Assembly: GCA_046316025.1 (NCBI GenBank)
Contig: JBKCXU010000154.1
Span: forward strand, 1-34,245
DNA from: JAJTHJ01 sp046316025
Lineage (GTDB): Bacteria > Pseudomonadota > Gammaproteobacteria > Burkholderiales > Burkholderiaceae_F
Length of the DNA stretch: 34,245 nt
Reading direction: 5' to 3'
This document shows, piece after piece, positions 21,773-29,473 of this stretch. The notes below the pieces were generated by a model. That model saw only the letters and a program-made list of their open reading frames with translations, was not told the DNA's origin and made no database searches. The position numbers were made by a program, and so were the translations under genes. Every line of letters begins with the position of its first letter. Within the stretch, counting starts at the first letter, position 1.

Positions 21773-22975
21773 ATGAGCGACCGCACGCCGGACTCTTCGC
21801 CAAAGCCCAGCTTCCACTGGGACGACCCGCTGCTGCTCGACGCGCAGTTGACCGACGACGAGCGCATGGTGCGCGAAGCCGCCCGGCGCTACGCGCAAGA
21901 CAAGCTCGCACCGCGCATCCTCGAAGCCTTCCGCCGCGAGCACACCGACCCGGCCATCTTCCGCGAGATGGGCGAACTCGGCCTGCTGGGGCCGACGATC
22001 CCCGCCGAGTACGGCGGCGCGGGCCTGAACTACGTCTGCTACGGGCTGATCGCGCGCGAGATCGAGCGCGTGGACAGCGGCTACCGCTCGATGATGAGCG
22101 TGCAAAGCTCGCTCGTGATGGTGCCGATCTACGAATTCGGCTCCGAAGCGCAGCGGCGCAAGTACCTGCCCAAACTCGCCACCGGCGAGTGGATCGGCTG
22201 CTTTGGCCTGACCGAACCCAATCACGGCTCCGACCCCGGCAGCATGGAGGCGCGCGCGCACAGCGTGCCCGGCGGCTTCCGCCTGCATGGCGCGAAGAAC
22301 TGGATCAGCAACTCGCCGTTTGCCGACGTGTTCGTGGTCTGGGCCAAGAACGACGACGGTCGCATCCGCGGGTTCATCCTCGAAAAGGGCATGGCGGGTC
22401 TGTCGGCGCCGGCGATCCACGGCAAGGTCGGGCTGCGCGCCAGCACCACCGGCGAGATCGTGATGGACGACGTGTTCGTGCCGGCCGAGAACGAGCTGCC
22501 GAACGTCGAGGGGCTGAAAGGCCCGTTCACCTGTCTGAACAGCGCGCGCTACGGCATCGCCTGGGGCGCGCTAGGCGCGGCCGAGGACTGCTGGCTTCGC
22601 GCGCGGCAGTACGTGCTGGACCGCAAACAGTTCGGCCGCCCCTTGGCCGCCAATCAACTGATCCAGAAAAAGCTCGCCGACATGCAGACCGAGATCGCGC
22701 TCGGCCTGCAAGGCTGCCTGCGGCTCGGCCGGATGAAGGACGAAGGCAGCGCGGCGGTGGAGATCACCAGCATCATGAAGCGCAACTCCTGCGGCAAGGC
22801 GCTGGAGATCGCCCGCGCCGCGCGCGACATGCTGGGCGGCAACGGCATCTCGGACGAGTACGGCGTGATCCGCCACCTGGTCAACCTGGAAGTCGTCAAC
22901 ACCTACGAGGGCACGCACGATGTCCACGCGCTGATCCTCGGGCGGGCGCAGACGGGGATTGCGGCGTTCAACTGA
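21773..22975 (+). CDS. gcdH: Glutaryl-CoA dehydrogenase (acyl-CoA dehydrogenase family)
   Basis: 400 aa. This FAD enzyme oxidatively decarboxylates glutaryl-CoA to crotonyl-CoA in lysine, tryptophan and benzoate-type catabolism, passing electrons to ETF. GcdH-like landmarks: FHWDDPLLLDAQLTDDERMVR at the N-terminus, GLTEPNHGSDPGSMEARA (FAD and substrate loop), KNWISNSPFADVFVVWAK, LRASTTGEIVMDDVFVP, ARQYVLDRKQFGRPLAANQLIQKKLADM, and the catalytic Glu379 in NTYEGTHDVHALILGRA. The ATG at 21773 is preferred to the in-frame TTG at 21767. Other short-chain acyl-CoA dehydrogenases are possible, but the N-terminus and the EGTHDVHALILGR ending favour GcdH. The CoA transferase or LysR gene often adjacent to gcdH is not here. 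Confidence 0.93.
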   Translation: MSDRTPDSSPKPSFHWDDPLLLDAQLTDDERMVREAARRYAQDKLAPRILEAFRREHTDPAIFREMGELGLLGPTIPAEYGGAGLNYVCYGLIAREIERVDSGYRSMMSVQSSLVMVPIYEFGSEAQRRKYLPKLATGEWIGCFGLTEPNHGSDPGSMEARAHSVPGGFRLHGAKNWISNSPFADVFVVWAKNDDGRIRGFILEKGMAGLSAPAIHGKVGLRASTTGEIVMDDVFVPAENELPNVEGLKGPFTCLNSARYGIAWGALGAAEDCWLRARQYVLDRKQFGRPLAANQLIQKKLADMQTEIALGLQGCLRLGRMKDEGSAAVEITSIMKRNSCGKALEIARAARDMLGGNGISDEYGVIRHLVNLEVVNTYEGTHDVHALILGRAQTGIAAFN

Positions 22976-22989
22976 TGCGCAGCCCGACA

Positions 22990-23110
22990 CCCCCTCCCCC
23001 TTCAAGGGGGAGGCTGGGAGGGGGATGGGTTGTAGGGAGCGCGTCTGTTTTCGGCAGTGCTCCCTACAACCCATCCCCACCCCTGCCCTCCCCTTGAAGG
23101 GGAGGGAGGA
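22990..23110. repeat. Large inverted repeat between gcdH and the hydrolase
   Basis: Two arms of about 51 bases (22990-23040 and 23060-23110) are roughly 85% complementary around a 19-base loop; the inner 19 bases of each arm (GGGATGGGTTGTAGGGAGC and its complement) match perfectly. Each arm also contains its own small palindrome of the form CTCCCCTTCAAGGGGAG. The GGAGGGAGG at its right end stands 8 bases before the GTG of the next gene. Confidence 0.9.
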
Positions 23111-23116
23111 AAGAAC

Positions 23117-23899
23117 GTGTCCATCGGCTTCCTTGACCTTCCCACCGAGCGGCTCGAATTTCTACGCATCGCCCCCGACCGCCCCGGTACGCCGCTCGTC
23201 TTCCTGCACGAAGGGCTGGGGTCGGTGGCTGGCTGGCGCGACTTTCCGCGCAAGGTATGCGACGCCCTGAACTCTCCCGGCCTGCTCTACTCGCGCCGCG
23301 GCTACGGCCAGTCGACGCGCTTGGCAGCACCGCGCGCACCGGACTATCTGCACCGCGAAGCCTGGGTCGTGCTGCCGGCGCTGCTTGATGCCCTCGGCAG
23401 CGCGCAGCCGGTTCTGGTCGGCCACAGCGACGGCGGTTCGATTGCGCTGCTGTACGCGGCGCGCTTCGATCCGCGGGCGATTGCGATCATGGCCCCGCAC
23501 GTGTTCGTCGAGGAGATCACGCTCGAAGGCATCCGCGCCGCACGCGCGGCGTGGGGCGAAGGCAAGCTGCGCGACAGACTGTCGCGCTTGCACACCGACC
23601 CCGACGGCGCTTTCTTCGGTTGGAACGACGGCTGGTTGAACCCCGCCTTCCGCGACTGGAACATCGAGTGCGAACTGGAGTTCATTCGCTGCCCCGTGCT
23701 GGCCATCCAGGGCTACGACGACGAGTACGCGACGATGGAGCAACTGGATCGGATCGCCGCCGGCCTGGCCCGCGGCGCCGCCCCGACCTGCGAACTGCTC
23801 AAGCTCGATGCCTGCGGCCACGCGCCGCAGCGCAACAAGCCGCAGGCGGTGCTTGGCGCCATCGCCCGCCTTTACGCGAGCTACGCCCACCGCCCATGA
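23117..23899 (+). CDS. Alpha/beta-hydrolase
   Basis: 260 aa from GTG 23117. The alpha/beta-hydrolase fold shows LVFLHEGLGSVAGWRDFP (oxyanion region), the nucleophile elbow GHSDGG with Ser104, a probable acid in GYDDEYATMEQ (Asp201/202) and the catalytic His235 (CGHAPQ). The HEGLGS form and 'LLYSRRGYGQS' segment resemble small-molecule esterases and C-C bond hydrolases of this superfamily; the substrate is unknown. A longer frame from ATG 23057 would add 20 residues (MLPTTHPHPCPPLEGEGGKN) that are simply translated repeat element, so GTG is preferred; its ribosome binding site GGAGGGAGG is supplied by that element. It overlaps the next gene by 4 bases (ATGA). Confidence 0.88.
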   Translation: MSIGFLDLPTERLEFLRIAPDRPGTPLVFLHEGLGSVAGWRDFPRKVCDALNSPGLLYSRRGYGQSTRLAAPRAPDYLHREAWVVLPALLDALGSAQPVLVGHSDGGSIALLYAARFDPRAIAIMAPHVFVEEITLEGIRAARAAWGEGKLRDRLSRLHTDPDGAFFGWNDGWLNPAFRDWNIECELEFIRCPVLAIQGYDDEYATMEQLDRIAAGLARGAAPTCELLKLDACGHAPQRNKPQAVLGAIARLYASYAHRP

Positions 23900-24150
23900 C
23901 CACCACTGAAGTGATCGGCTACGCCGCCGCGTTTCTGACGACCGTGGCCTTTGTCCCGCAGGCCTGGCAGATCTGGCGTACGCGCGACGCGAGCGGCATC
24001 TCGCTCGGCAAGTACCTGCTGTTCACCGCCGGTGTGGCCCTGTGGCTCGTCTACGGCCTGCTTGCCGGCGCGTGGCCGGTGATCGTCGCCAACGTCGTGA
24101 CGCTGGCGCTCGCGCTGTTCATCCTGGTGATGAAACTCCGGATCGGCTGA
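23896..24150 (+). CDS. SemiSWEET-type PQ-loop transporter
   Basis: 84 aa with three membrane helices, the length and fold of a SemiSWEET half-transporter that works as a dimer and moves small sugars across the inner membrane. The PQ-loop motif is in TVAFVPQAWQIWRTRDASGISLGKYLLFTAGVALWLVYGL, and VANVVTLALALFILVMKL forms helix 3. The Asn in the third helix (VANVV) matches the conserved substrate-site Asn of the family. It starts inside the hydrolase stop (ATGA, 23896-23899) and ends at a terminator at 24162-24187. Confidence 0.93.
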   Translation: MTTTEVIGYAAAFLTTVAFVPQAWQIWRTRDASGISLGKYLLFTAGVALWLVYGLLAGAWPVIVANVVTLALALFILVMKLRIG

Positions 24151-24161
24151 ACGTAGAAACG

Positions 24162-24187
24162 AAAACGGCGCCCGTGGGCGCCGTTTT
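24162..24187. terminator. Bidirectional rho-independent terminator
   Basis: AAAACGGCGCCC (24162-24173) pairs with GGGCGCCGTTTT (24176-24187). T-runs on both strands serve the SemiSWEET gene (+) and the convergent GDSL lipoprotein gene (-), whose stops flank it by 12 and 18 bases. Confidence 0.93.
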
Positions 24188-24205
24188 CTCGAAGCCAAGA
24201 CGAGT

Positions 24206-25168
24206 CTACTGATTGAGAAGCGAGATAGCGCGCTGCGCCACCAACTGGCCGACGCCATTGGTTGGGTGGAAACCGTCCCAATAGAAGAAGGTGTTCTGCG
24301 TTGCCAATGTCGTGCCGCACAGCGAGGTCGGCGTGACGCAAGGCGCTGTCACATTGCTGAAGCCGAAGGACGAGGGGTTTGCCTTGATTTGCGTCTCGAG
24401 CCCGAAGCTGTCGAGCAGGAAGATGTTCATCCCCGGCGCGTTCGCCTTGAGGTTGTTCAACTGCGCAGCCAGGTTTTGATTGAATCCTGCCGACAACTGA
24501 GTGGCTGCGGTGGCGGCCGCCGTTCCCTGCGACTGGGCCAACGGCGTGGCGCCCACGTTCGGCGCATTGACCACGAGAAAGTTGCGCGCGCCAGCCGCGT
24601 AAAGGCGGTTGACGACCCCGACCACGTCGCCAATCGCCGCCGTCACCAGCTGCGTGCTGGTGATGGTGCCAGCTTGGAGCAACGGTAACCCGGCGGTGAT
24701 GTTGTTGCCGAAGGTGGTTGCGTCGATCAGATAGAGAAACTGCGCGTTGGCCCGTGCGCCCACGGCGGTGAGATAGCTGTCGACTTGCACCACCATGCTC
24801 GGCGTGCTCGATTGCTGGTTGGCCGGGATGCCGGGAATCGCCCCCGTGCGCGCGCCCCCCACCGAGTAGGCGGTTCCGCCCCTGCCCGACGGGAGCACTT
24901 GAGCGCCGTAGTTGGCGGCGATGATTTGGCTAAAGACCTGCCCGTTGGAAAACAATCCTGCGGCGTAAGGCGGCACCGGGGGGCATCCGGAAGGCGGTGT
25001 AGGCGGGGGGCAGGCGTTCCCGGTGTCCGTCAGGCTGGCGCCAAAGGTGTAGACGGTGCTGTACTTGGCAGGCACCGGCGCACTGCTGAAGTCGCTGCCG
25101 CCGCAAGACGCAAGAAAGATCGCCGCCGCAGTTGCAAGAAGCGCCGTGCGTAAACGCAGAATCGTCAT
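24206..25168 (-). CDS. GDSL/SGNH-type esterase lipoprotein
   Basis: 320 aa. A lipoprotein signal ends in LASC with lipidated Cys22. The GDSL block is VYTFGASLTDTGNA, with Ser45 as nucleophile, a degenerate GDS (GAS) as seen in some members. The C-terminal catalytic pair is Asp298 and His301 in YWDGFHPTNGVGQLVA, and a middle block GARNFLVVNAPNVGATPLA fits the family (autotransporter-like esterases such as EstA). It should be anchored in the outer membrane facing the periplasm or surface and hydrolyse lipid or ester substrates. The ATG at 25168 has a strong AAAGGAG upstream. Base composition looks somewhat lower in GC than its neighbours by eye. It follows sua5 on the same strand after a 59-base gap and ends at the shared terminator. 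Confidence 0.9.
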   Translation of the reverse strand: MTILRLRTALLATAAAIFLASCGGSDFSSAPVPAKYSTVYTFGASLTDTGNACPPPTPPSGCPPVPPYAAGLFSNGQVFSQIIAANYGAQVLPSGRGGTAYSVGGARTGAIPGIPANQQSSTPSMVVQVDSYLTAVGARANAQFLYLIDATTFGNNITAGLPLLQAGTITSTQLVTAAIGDVVGVVNRLYAAGARNFLVVNAPNVGATPLAQSQGTAAATAATQLSAGFNQNLAAQLNNLKANAPGMNIFLLDSFGLETQIKANPSSFGFSNVTAPCVTPTSLCGTTLATQNTFFYWDGFHPTNGVGQLVAQRAISLLNQ

Positions 25169-25227
25169 TGCATGTCTCCTTTAGATGACTTTTATCGTTC
25201 CCGCGTCGTCGCGCAGGGCAGCGCGGA

Positions 25228-26232
25228 CTATAGCGAGTGCGGCGTTTCTTGTGTTGCCGCGGCGCGACGGAGGCGGTCGTGCACCGCCTCCCAGTCGGGA
25301 CCCGCGGGCGGCTCGGCGATCAGGATGCGCATCGCAGCACTGGCGTCCAGCTCGTGCAGCAGCCCGTAGAGGCGGCGGCCGTACTCCGCCGCATCGGCAG
25401 GGGCCAGCAGGCGGGCGACGACCTGCGCGGGTCGGTCGAGCAGCGCAGCCGCCGGTGCCAGCACCGCCAGCCGCTCGCCGCGCAGCGCATTGACCCGTGC
25501 CGCGAGTGCGCCCGCCGGGACCAGCTCGACCGGCGCACCAGGCGCGTAGTGCTGCTCCAGCCGGCCGGAGGCGCGCGGCGCGTCGGCGCCGGCATCGGGT
25601 ACCGGTTGGCCGAGTTCCGCTTCCAATTGCGCTCGGGTGATCGAACCCGGCCGCAGCAGCCGCGGCGCGGGGCCGGACAGATCGACGATGGTCGACTCGA
25701 TCCCCACCGGGCAGGCGCCCCCGTCGAGGATCAGATCGACCCGATCGCCCAAGTCGGCGCGCACATGCGCGGCAGTGGTCGGGCTGATGCGGCCGAAGCG
25801 GTTGGCGCTCGGCGCCGCCAGCGCGCCGCCAAAGGCCGCGAGCAGCGCGCGCGCCCAGGTGTGCGCGGGGCAGCGCAAGCCGACGGTGTCCTGCCCGCCC
25901 GTGAGCCCGTCGTCCACCGGCGCCGCGCGCTTGAGCACCAATGTCAGCGGGCCGGGCCAGAAGCGCGCGGCGAGCCGGCGCGCGGCTTGCGGCACCTCGC
26001 GTGCCCAGGTGTCGAGCGCGGCAGCATCGGCCACGTGCACGATTACCGGGTGATCGGCCGGCCGCCCCTTGACCGTAAAGATCGCCCGCACGGCGGCAGG
26101 GTTGGACGCATCCGCACCCAAGCCGTATACGGTCTCGGTCGGAAAGGCGACCAGCCCGCCGCGCTTGAGCAGCTCCGCCGCGCGAGCGATGGCGGCGGTG
26201 TCGGTGGGTGGCGCGGCAAGGCTCTCAGTCAT
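25228..26232 (-). CDS. tsaC: Threonylcarbamoyl-AMP synthase, Sua5 type
   Basis: 334 aa, the long Sua5 form: an YrdC domain (about 12-200) and a C-terminal Sua5 domain (215-330). It makes threonylcarbamoyl-AMP from Thr, bicarbonate and ATP for t6A37 in tRNAs reading ANN codons. YrdC landmarks are GGLVAFPTETVYGLGADASNP, FTVKGRPADHPVIVHV (Lys and Arg of the active site), FWPGPLTLVLKR, TVGLRCPAHTWARALLAAFGGALAAPSANRFGRISPT, and DLILDGGACPVGIESTIVDLSG. The Sua5 domain carries HYAPGAPVELV. Position after purC-purE-purK is the usual betaproteobacterial arrangement. The ATG at 26232 has no visible ribosome binding site, because an inverted-repeat element (26241-26300) fills the junction with purK. 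Confidence 0.95.
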   Translation of the reverse strand: MTESLAAPPTDTAAIARAAELLKRGGLVAFPTETVYGLGADASNPAAVRAIFTVKGRPADHPVIVHVADAAALDTWAREVPQAARRLAARFWPGPLTLVLKRAAPVDDGLTGGQDTVGLRCPAHTWARALLAAFGGALAAPSANRFGRISPTTAAHVRADLGDRVDLILDGGACPVGIESTIVDLSGPAPRLLRPGSITRAQLEAELGQPVPDAGADAPRASGRLEQHYAPGAPVELVPAGALAARVNALRGERLAVLAPAAALLDRPAQVVARLLAPADAAEYGRRLYGLLHELDASAAMRILIAEPPAGPDWEAVHDRLRRAAATQETPHSL

Positions 26233-26240
26233 GGCTTTGA

Positions 26241-26300
26241 GTTGTCTGTTGTCGGTCGTCGGTTGTCGGTTGCCTGTTCAGACAACAGACAACTGACAAC
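26241..26300. repeat. Inverted repeat of GTTGTC units between purK and tsaC
   Basis: GTTGTCTGTTGTC (26241-26253) and GACAACAGACAAC (26281-26293) are perfect 13-bp complements. The loop continues the GTTGTCGG tandem pattern and the right arm is extended by TGACAAC. It fills nearly all of the 70-base purK-tsaC gap. Confidence 0.85.
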
Positions 26301-26302
26301 GC

Positions 26303-27466
26303 TCAACCCACCGGCCCAATGCCCAACCGCGCCGCGCAGCGGTTGGCGGCGGCGAGCGCCTCTTCGACCGTGCCGCCCAGCAGCGTCAGGTGCCCCATCT
26401 TGCGGCCGGGGCGCGCTTCGCGCTTGCCGTACAGGTGCAGCTTGGCGAGCGGCTCGCGCAGCACCTCGGCCCATAGCGGCTCGCGCGGCACGCCGCCGTC
26501 GAACCACAGATCGCCCAGCAGGTTGAGCATCACCGCGGGCAGCAGTACGCGCGTGTCGCCCAGCGGCAGCCCGGCCAGGATGCGCGCCTGCTGCTCAAAC
26601 TGGCTGCTGGCGGCGGCGTCGATCGACCAATGGCCGCTGTTGTGCGGGCGCGGCGCGATCTCGTTGACGGCGAGTGAGCCGTCGGCCAGCACGAACATCT
26701 CCACGCACAGCACGCCCACGTAGTCGAGCCCTTGCGCCACGCACAAGGCGAGCGCACGTGCCTGCTCGGCCAGCGCTGCGTCGATCCGCGCCGGCACGAT
26801 GCTCACGGCCAGGATGCCGCCCCGGTGCTCGTTCTCCGCCACCGGCAGCGTGATCGCCGCGCCGTCGGCGGCGCGACAGACGATGACCGAAAGCTCCTTG
26901 GCAAGCGGCAGGCGCTTTTCCAACACGCAGGCGACGCGCTTGAGTTCGTCCCACGCGGCAGGCAACGCCGTCGCTGAGGCGACCGCAACCTGCCCCTTGC
27001 CGTCGTAGCCCATGCGCGCGGTCTTCAGGATCGCGGGAAAGAGGCTCGCCTCGACAGCGGCGAGATCGTCATCGGTGCGGACCGCCTTGTGCGGCGCCAC
27101 CGGTATGCCCTGCCCCGCAATGAAACTCTTCTCGTCGATGCGGTCCTGCGCCACCGCCACGCAGCGCGCCGCCGGACTGACAAAGCAGCGCGTCGCCAGC
27201 CGCTCCAGCGCAGCGGCGGGGACGTTCTCGAATTCGGTGGTGACCGCCGCGCACAGCGAACCGAGTTCATCGAGCGCAGCAAGATCGAGATAGTCGGCGC
27301 GCAGGTGCCGGTCGGCCACGCTGCCGGCGGGGCCGTCCTCGTCAGGGTCGAGCGAGCAGACGCGGTAGCCCAGCGCCTGCGCGGCGTGGGTGAACATCCG
27401 GCCCAGTTGGCCGCCGCCCAACACACCGAGCCAGGAGCCGGGGGGCAAGGGGCGGCGCGGACTCAT
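26303..27466 (-). CDS. purK: N5-carboxyaminoimidazole ribonucleotide synthase PurK
   Basis: 387 aa, ATP-grasp enzyme that carboxylates aminoimidazole ribonucleotide on N5 with bicarbonate and ATP in purine biosynthesis. Landmarks: the N-terminal GSWLGVLGGGQLGRMFTHAAQALGY, VTTEFENVPAAALERLA, the ATP-grasp lid region FPAILKTARMGYDGKGQ, VLEKRLPLAKELSVIVCR, and the metal/ATP site YVGVLCVEMFVLADGSLAVNEIAPRPHNSGHWSIDA. The C-terminal domain has LLGTVEEALAAANRCAARLG-like residues in HLTLLGGTVEEALAAANR. It acts with PurE, encoded just upstream; the two genes are 126 bases apart because an inverted-repeat element lies between them. Confidence 0.97.
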   Translation of the reverse strand: MSPRRPLPPGSWLGVLGGGQLGRMFTHAAQALGYRVCSLDPDEDGPAGSVADRHLRADYLDLAALDELGSLCAAVTTEFENVPAAALERLATRCFVSPAARCVAVAQDRIDEKSFIAGQGIPVAPHKAVRTDDDLAAVEASLFPAILKTARMGYDGKGQVAVASATALPAAWDELKRVACVLEKRLPLAKELSVIVCRAADGAAITLPVAENEHRGGILAVSIVPARIDAALAEQARALALCVAQGLDYVGVLCVEMFVLADGSLAVNEIAPRPHNSGHWSIDAAASSQFEQQARILAGLPLGDTRVLLPAVMLNLLGDLWFDGGVPREPLWAEVLREPLAKLHLYGKREARPGRKMGHLTLLGGTVEEALAAANRCAARLGIGPVG

Positions 27467-27478
27467 CGCTTCGTCCGA

Positions 27479-27590
27479 AGTGAAGATGACGGCGCTGCGC
27501 GCTTGTGACGCCCGCTGCGCGGGCTGTGAGCCAACCGCCCGAGCGCGAAGCTCACAGCCGGCGAAGCCGGCGTCATCTTCATCTTCACTC
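27479..27590. repeat. Nested inverted-repeat element between purE and purK
   Basis: Outer arms pair TGAAGATGAC (27481-27490) with GTCATCTTCA (27572-27581), or AGTGAAGAT (27479-27487) with ATCTTCACT (27581-27589). An inner perfect 10-bp stem is GGCTGTGAGC (27522-27531) with GCTCACAGCC (27550-27559). It occupies almost the entire 126-base gap and ends 12 bases before the purK start. Confidence 0.75.
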
Positions 27591-27592
27591 CG

Positions 27593-28096
27593 TCACAACG
27601 GCAGCGCCATGTTCCGCGCCGCCTCGTTCTGCGTGGCGCGGAACTGCGCGAGCTTGCGGGCGAGTTCGGCATCGCCGGCGGCGAGCATCGCCACCGCGAA
27701 GAGCGCGGCATTGGCCGCACCCGCCTCGCCGATGGCAAAGGTGGCCACCGGCACGCCCTTGGGCATCTGCACGATCGACAGCAGCGAGTCCTCGCCGCGC
27801 AGGTACTTGGAAGGTATCGGCACGCCGAGCACCGGAATCACCGTTTTGGCGGCGAGCATCCCCGGTAGGTGAGCCGCGCCGCCCGCGCCGGCGACGATCG
27901 CGCGCAGGCCACGGGTACGGGCGCTCTCCGCGTAGGCGAACATCTCGTCGGGCATCCGGTGCGCGGAGAGCACCTGCGCCTCCAACGGCACGCCAAAGTC
28001 GCGCAGCAGATTGCAGGCGTGCTGCATTACGTCCCAGTCGGAGTTGGAACCCATCACCACGCCGACCAGCGGCGCGGCTCGTGCGGCGGTGGTCAT
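27593..28096 (-). CDS. purE: N5-carboxyaminoimidazole ribonucleotide mutase PurE (class I)
   Basis: 167 aa. It moves the carboxylate from N5 to C4 to give CAIR in purine biosynthesis, working with PurK. VGVVMGSNSDWDVM (11-24) and VLSAHRMPD with catalytic His46 are present, as are IVAGAGGAAHLPGMLAAKT and GVPIPSKYLRGEDSLLSIVQMPKGVPVATFAIGEAGAANAALFA. The SNSDW loop and the presence of purK mark the class I (mutase) type. The ATG at 28096 overlaps the purC stop (ATGA, 28093-28096), showing tight coupling. Confidence 0.98.
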   Translation of the reverse strand: MTTAARAAPLVGVVMGSNSDWDVMQHACNLLRDFGVPLEAQVLSAHRMPDEMFAYAESARTRGLRAIVAGAGGAAHLPGMLAAKTVIPVLGVPIPSKYLRGEDSLLSIVQMPKGVPVATFAIGEAGAANAALFAVAMLAAGDAELARKLAQFRATQNEAARNMALPL

Positions 28097-29001
28097 CGAC
28101 TGGGTACCTCGTCCAGATCGTGCCCGGTCAGCCGGCGCAGCGCTTCGCGGTACTTGTCCGCCGTGCGGGCGACGATCTCGGCCGGCAGCGCGGGCGGGGG
28201 CGGCACCTTGTTCCAGGACTGCTGCTCCAGCCAGTCGCGCACGAACTGCTTGTCGTAGCTGGGCGGCGAAATGCCGACCTGATAGCTGTCGGCCGGCCAG
28301 AAGCGGGAGGAGTCCGGCGTCAACACCTCGTCCATCAACCGCAGATGGCCGTCGGCATCGAGCCCGAACTCGAACTTGGTGTCGGCGATGATGATGCCGT
28401 GCTGCGCGGCGTATTCGGCCGCGGCGGTGTACAGCGCAATGGAGATGCTGCGCATCCGGTGTGCCTGCGCGGGGCCGATACGCTGCATGACCTGCGCAAA
28501 GCTGATGTTCTCGTCGTGCCGGCCGAGTTCGGCTTTATCGGCCGGGGTGAAGATCGGCTCGGGCAGTTTTTCGGCCTGATGCAGTCCGTCCGGCAGTTCG
28601 ATGCCGCACACGCTGCCGGTGCGCAGGTAGTCCTTCCAACCGGAGCCGATCAGGTAACCGCGCACCACCGCTTCGACCGCGATGGGCTTCAACTTCATCG
28701 CCACCACGGCGCGGCCGCGCACCTGTTCGGCTTCGTCGGGTGCGACCGCCGATTCCGGCGCGATACCAGTCAGATGGTTGGGCACGATGGAGGCCAGCCG
28801 CTCGAACCAGAAGTTCGACAGCGCATTGAGCACCCGGCCCTTGCCGGGGATCGGCTGCGCCATCACCACGTCGAAGGCCGACAGACGGTCGGTGGTGACG
28901 ATCAGCAGCTTGTCCTCGCCCACCGCGTAGGAGTCGCGCACCTTGCCGCGATAGACGAGCGGCAGGGACTTGAGATTGGTCTGGAGCAGGCCGTCGGCCA
29001 T
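28093..29001 (-). CDS. purC: Phosphoribosylaminoimidazole-succinocarboxamide synthase PurC
   Basis: 302 aa. SAICAR synthase joins CAIR with aspartate using ATP, the step after PurE. Family residues: LVYRGKVRDSYAVGEDKLLIVTTDRLSAFDVVMAQPIPGKGRVLNALSNFWF at the N-terminus (ATP-binding region), VRGYLIGSGWKDYLRTGSVCGIELPDGL, EPIFTPADKAELGRHDENISF, GIIIADTKFEFGLDADGHLRLMDEVLTPDSSRFW, and SYDKQFVRDWLEQQSWNK. The ATG at 29001 gives the normal 300-aa form of the yeast/betaproteobacterial type; the frame stays open upstream through dgkA and further, which is shadow. A weak GGA precedes the ATG. dgkA ends 41 bases upstream on the same strand. Confidence 0.97.
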   Translation of the reverse strand: MADGLLQTNLKSLPLVYRGKVRDSYAVGEDKLLIVTTDRLSAFDVVMAQPIPGKGRVLNALSNFWFERLASIVPNHLTGIAPESAVAPDEAEQVRGRAVVAMKLKPIAVEAVVRGYLIGSGWKDYLRTGSVCGIELPDGLHQAEKLPEPIFTPADKAELGRHDENISFAQVMQRIGPAQAHRMRSISIALYTAAAEYAAQHGIIIADTKFEFGLDADGHLRLMDEVLTPDSSRFWPADSYQVGISPPSYDKQFVRDWLEQQSWNKVPPPPALPAEIVARTADKYREALRRLTGHDLDEVPSR

Positions 29002-29042
29002 GAATGATTTCCGTGTGCGGCAAAGCGCGATTGTCGCGCGGA

Positions 29043-29438
29043 CTACGAAAACATCCGAATCAGCACCGCCACCCAGACCCCACCCGCCAAGAGCAGCGCC
29101 AGCATCACTGCGGCGCTGCCCAGGTCCTTGGCGCGCTTGGCGAGCGGGTCGATGCGCAGGCTGTCGCGGTCGATGGCGGCTTCGATACCGGTGTTGAGCA
29201 ACTCGACGATCAACACCAGCACCACAGTCGCCACCAGCAGCAGCTTCTCGACAAAGGCGACCGGCAGCACCAGCGCCAGCGGGATCAGCACCGCGGCGAG
29301 CAGCACCTCCTGGCGGAATGCGTCCTCGTGCCGCCAGGCCGCGCGCAGGCCATCGGCCGAATAGCGTGCGGCGTTGAGCACGCGGGCGAGGCCGCGCTTG
29401 CCCTTGAGCGTGCGGCTGTCGGAGGTCTCGTCGTTCAT
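29043..29438 (-). CDS. dgkA: Diacylglycerol kinase DgkA, prokaryotic type
   Basis: 131 aa integral membrane enzyme that phosphorylates diacylglycerol released by membrane-derived oligosaccharide and lipopolysaccharide modification, recycling it to phosphatidate. The order is a charged amphipathic N-terminus (GLARVLNAARYSADGLRAAWRHEDAFRQE), three hydrophobic helices, the signature VELLNTGIEAAIDRDS with the catalytic Glu/Asn region, and AKRAKDLGSAAVMLALL. It is divergently placed from the glycerate kinase with only 35 bases between, so the promoters must overlap if both are local. Confidence 0.95.
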   Translation of the reverse strand: MNDETSDSRTLKGKRGLARVLNAARYSADGLRAAWRHEDAFRQEVLLAAVLIPLALVLPVAFVEKLLLVATVVLVLIVELLNTGIEAAIDRDSLRIDPLAKRAKDLGSAAVMLALLLAGGVWVAVLIRMFS

Positions 29439-29473
29439 GCGGCGCTATTCTCGCAGGCGAGGGAGACTCCAAG

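Noticed and set aside
26241..26300. CRISPR-like or tandem-repeat array
   Set aside because: Units are only 7-8 bases with no spacers; it is an inverted repeat of short words.
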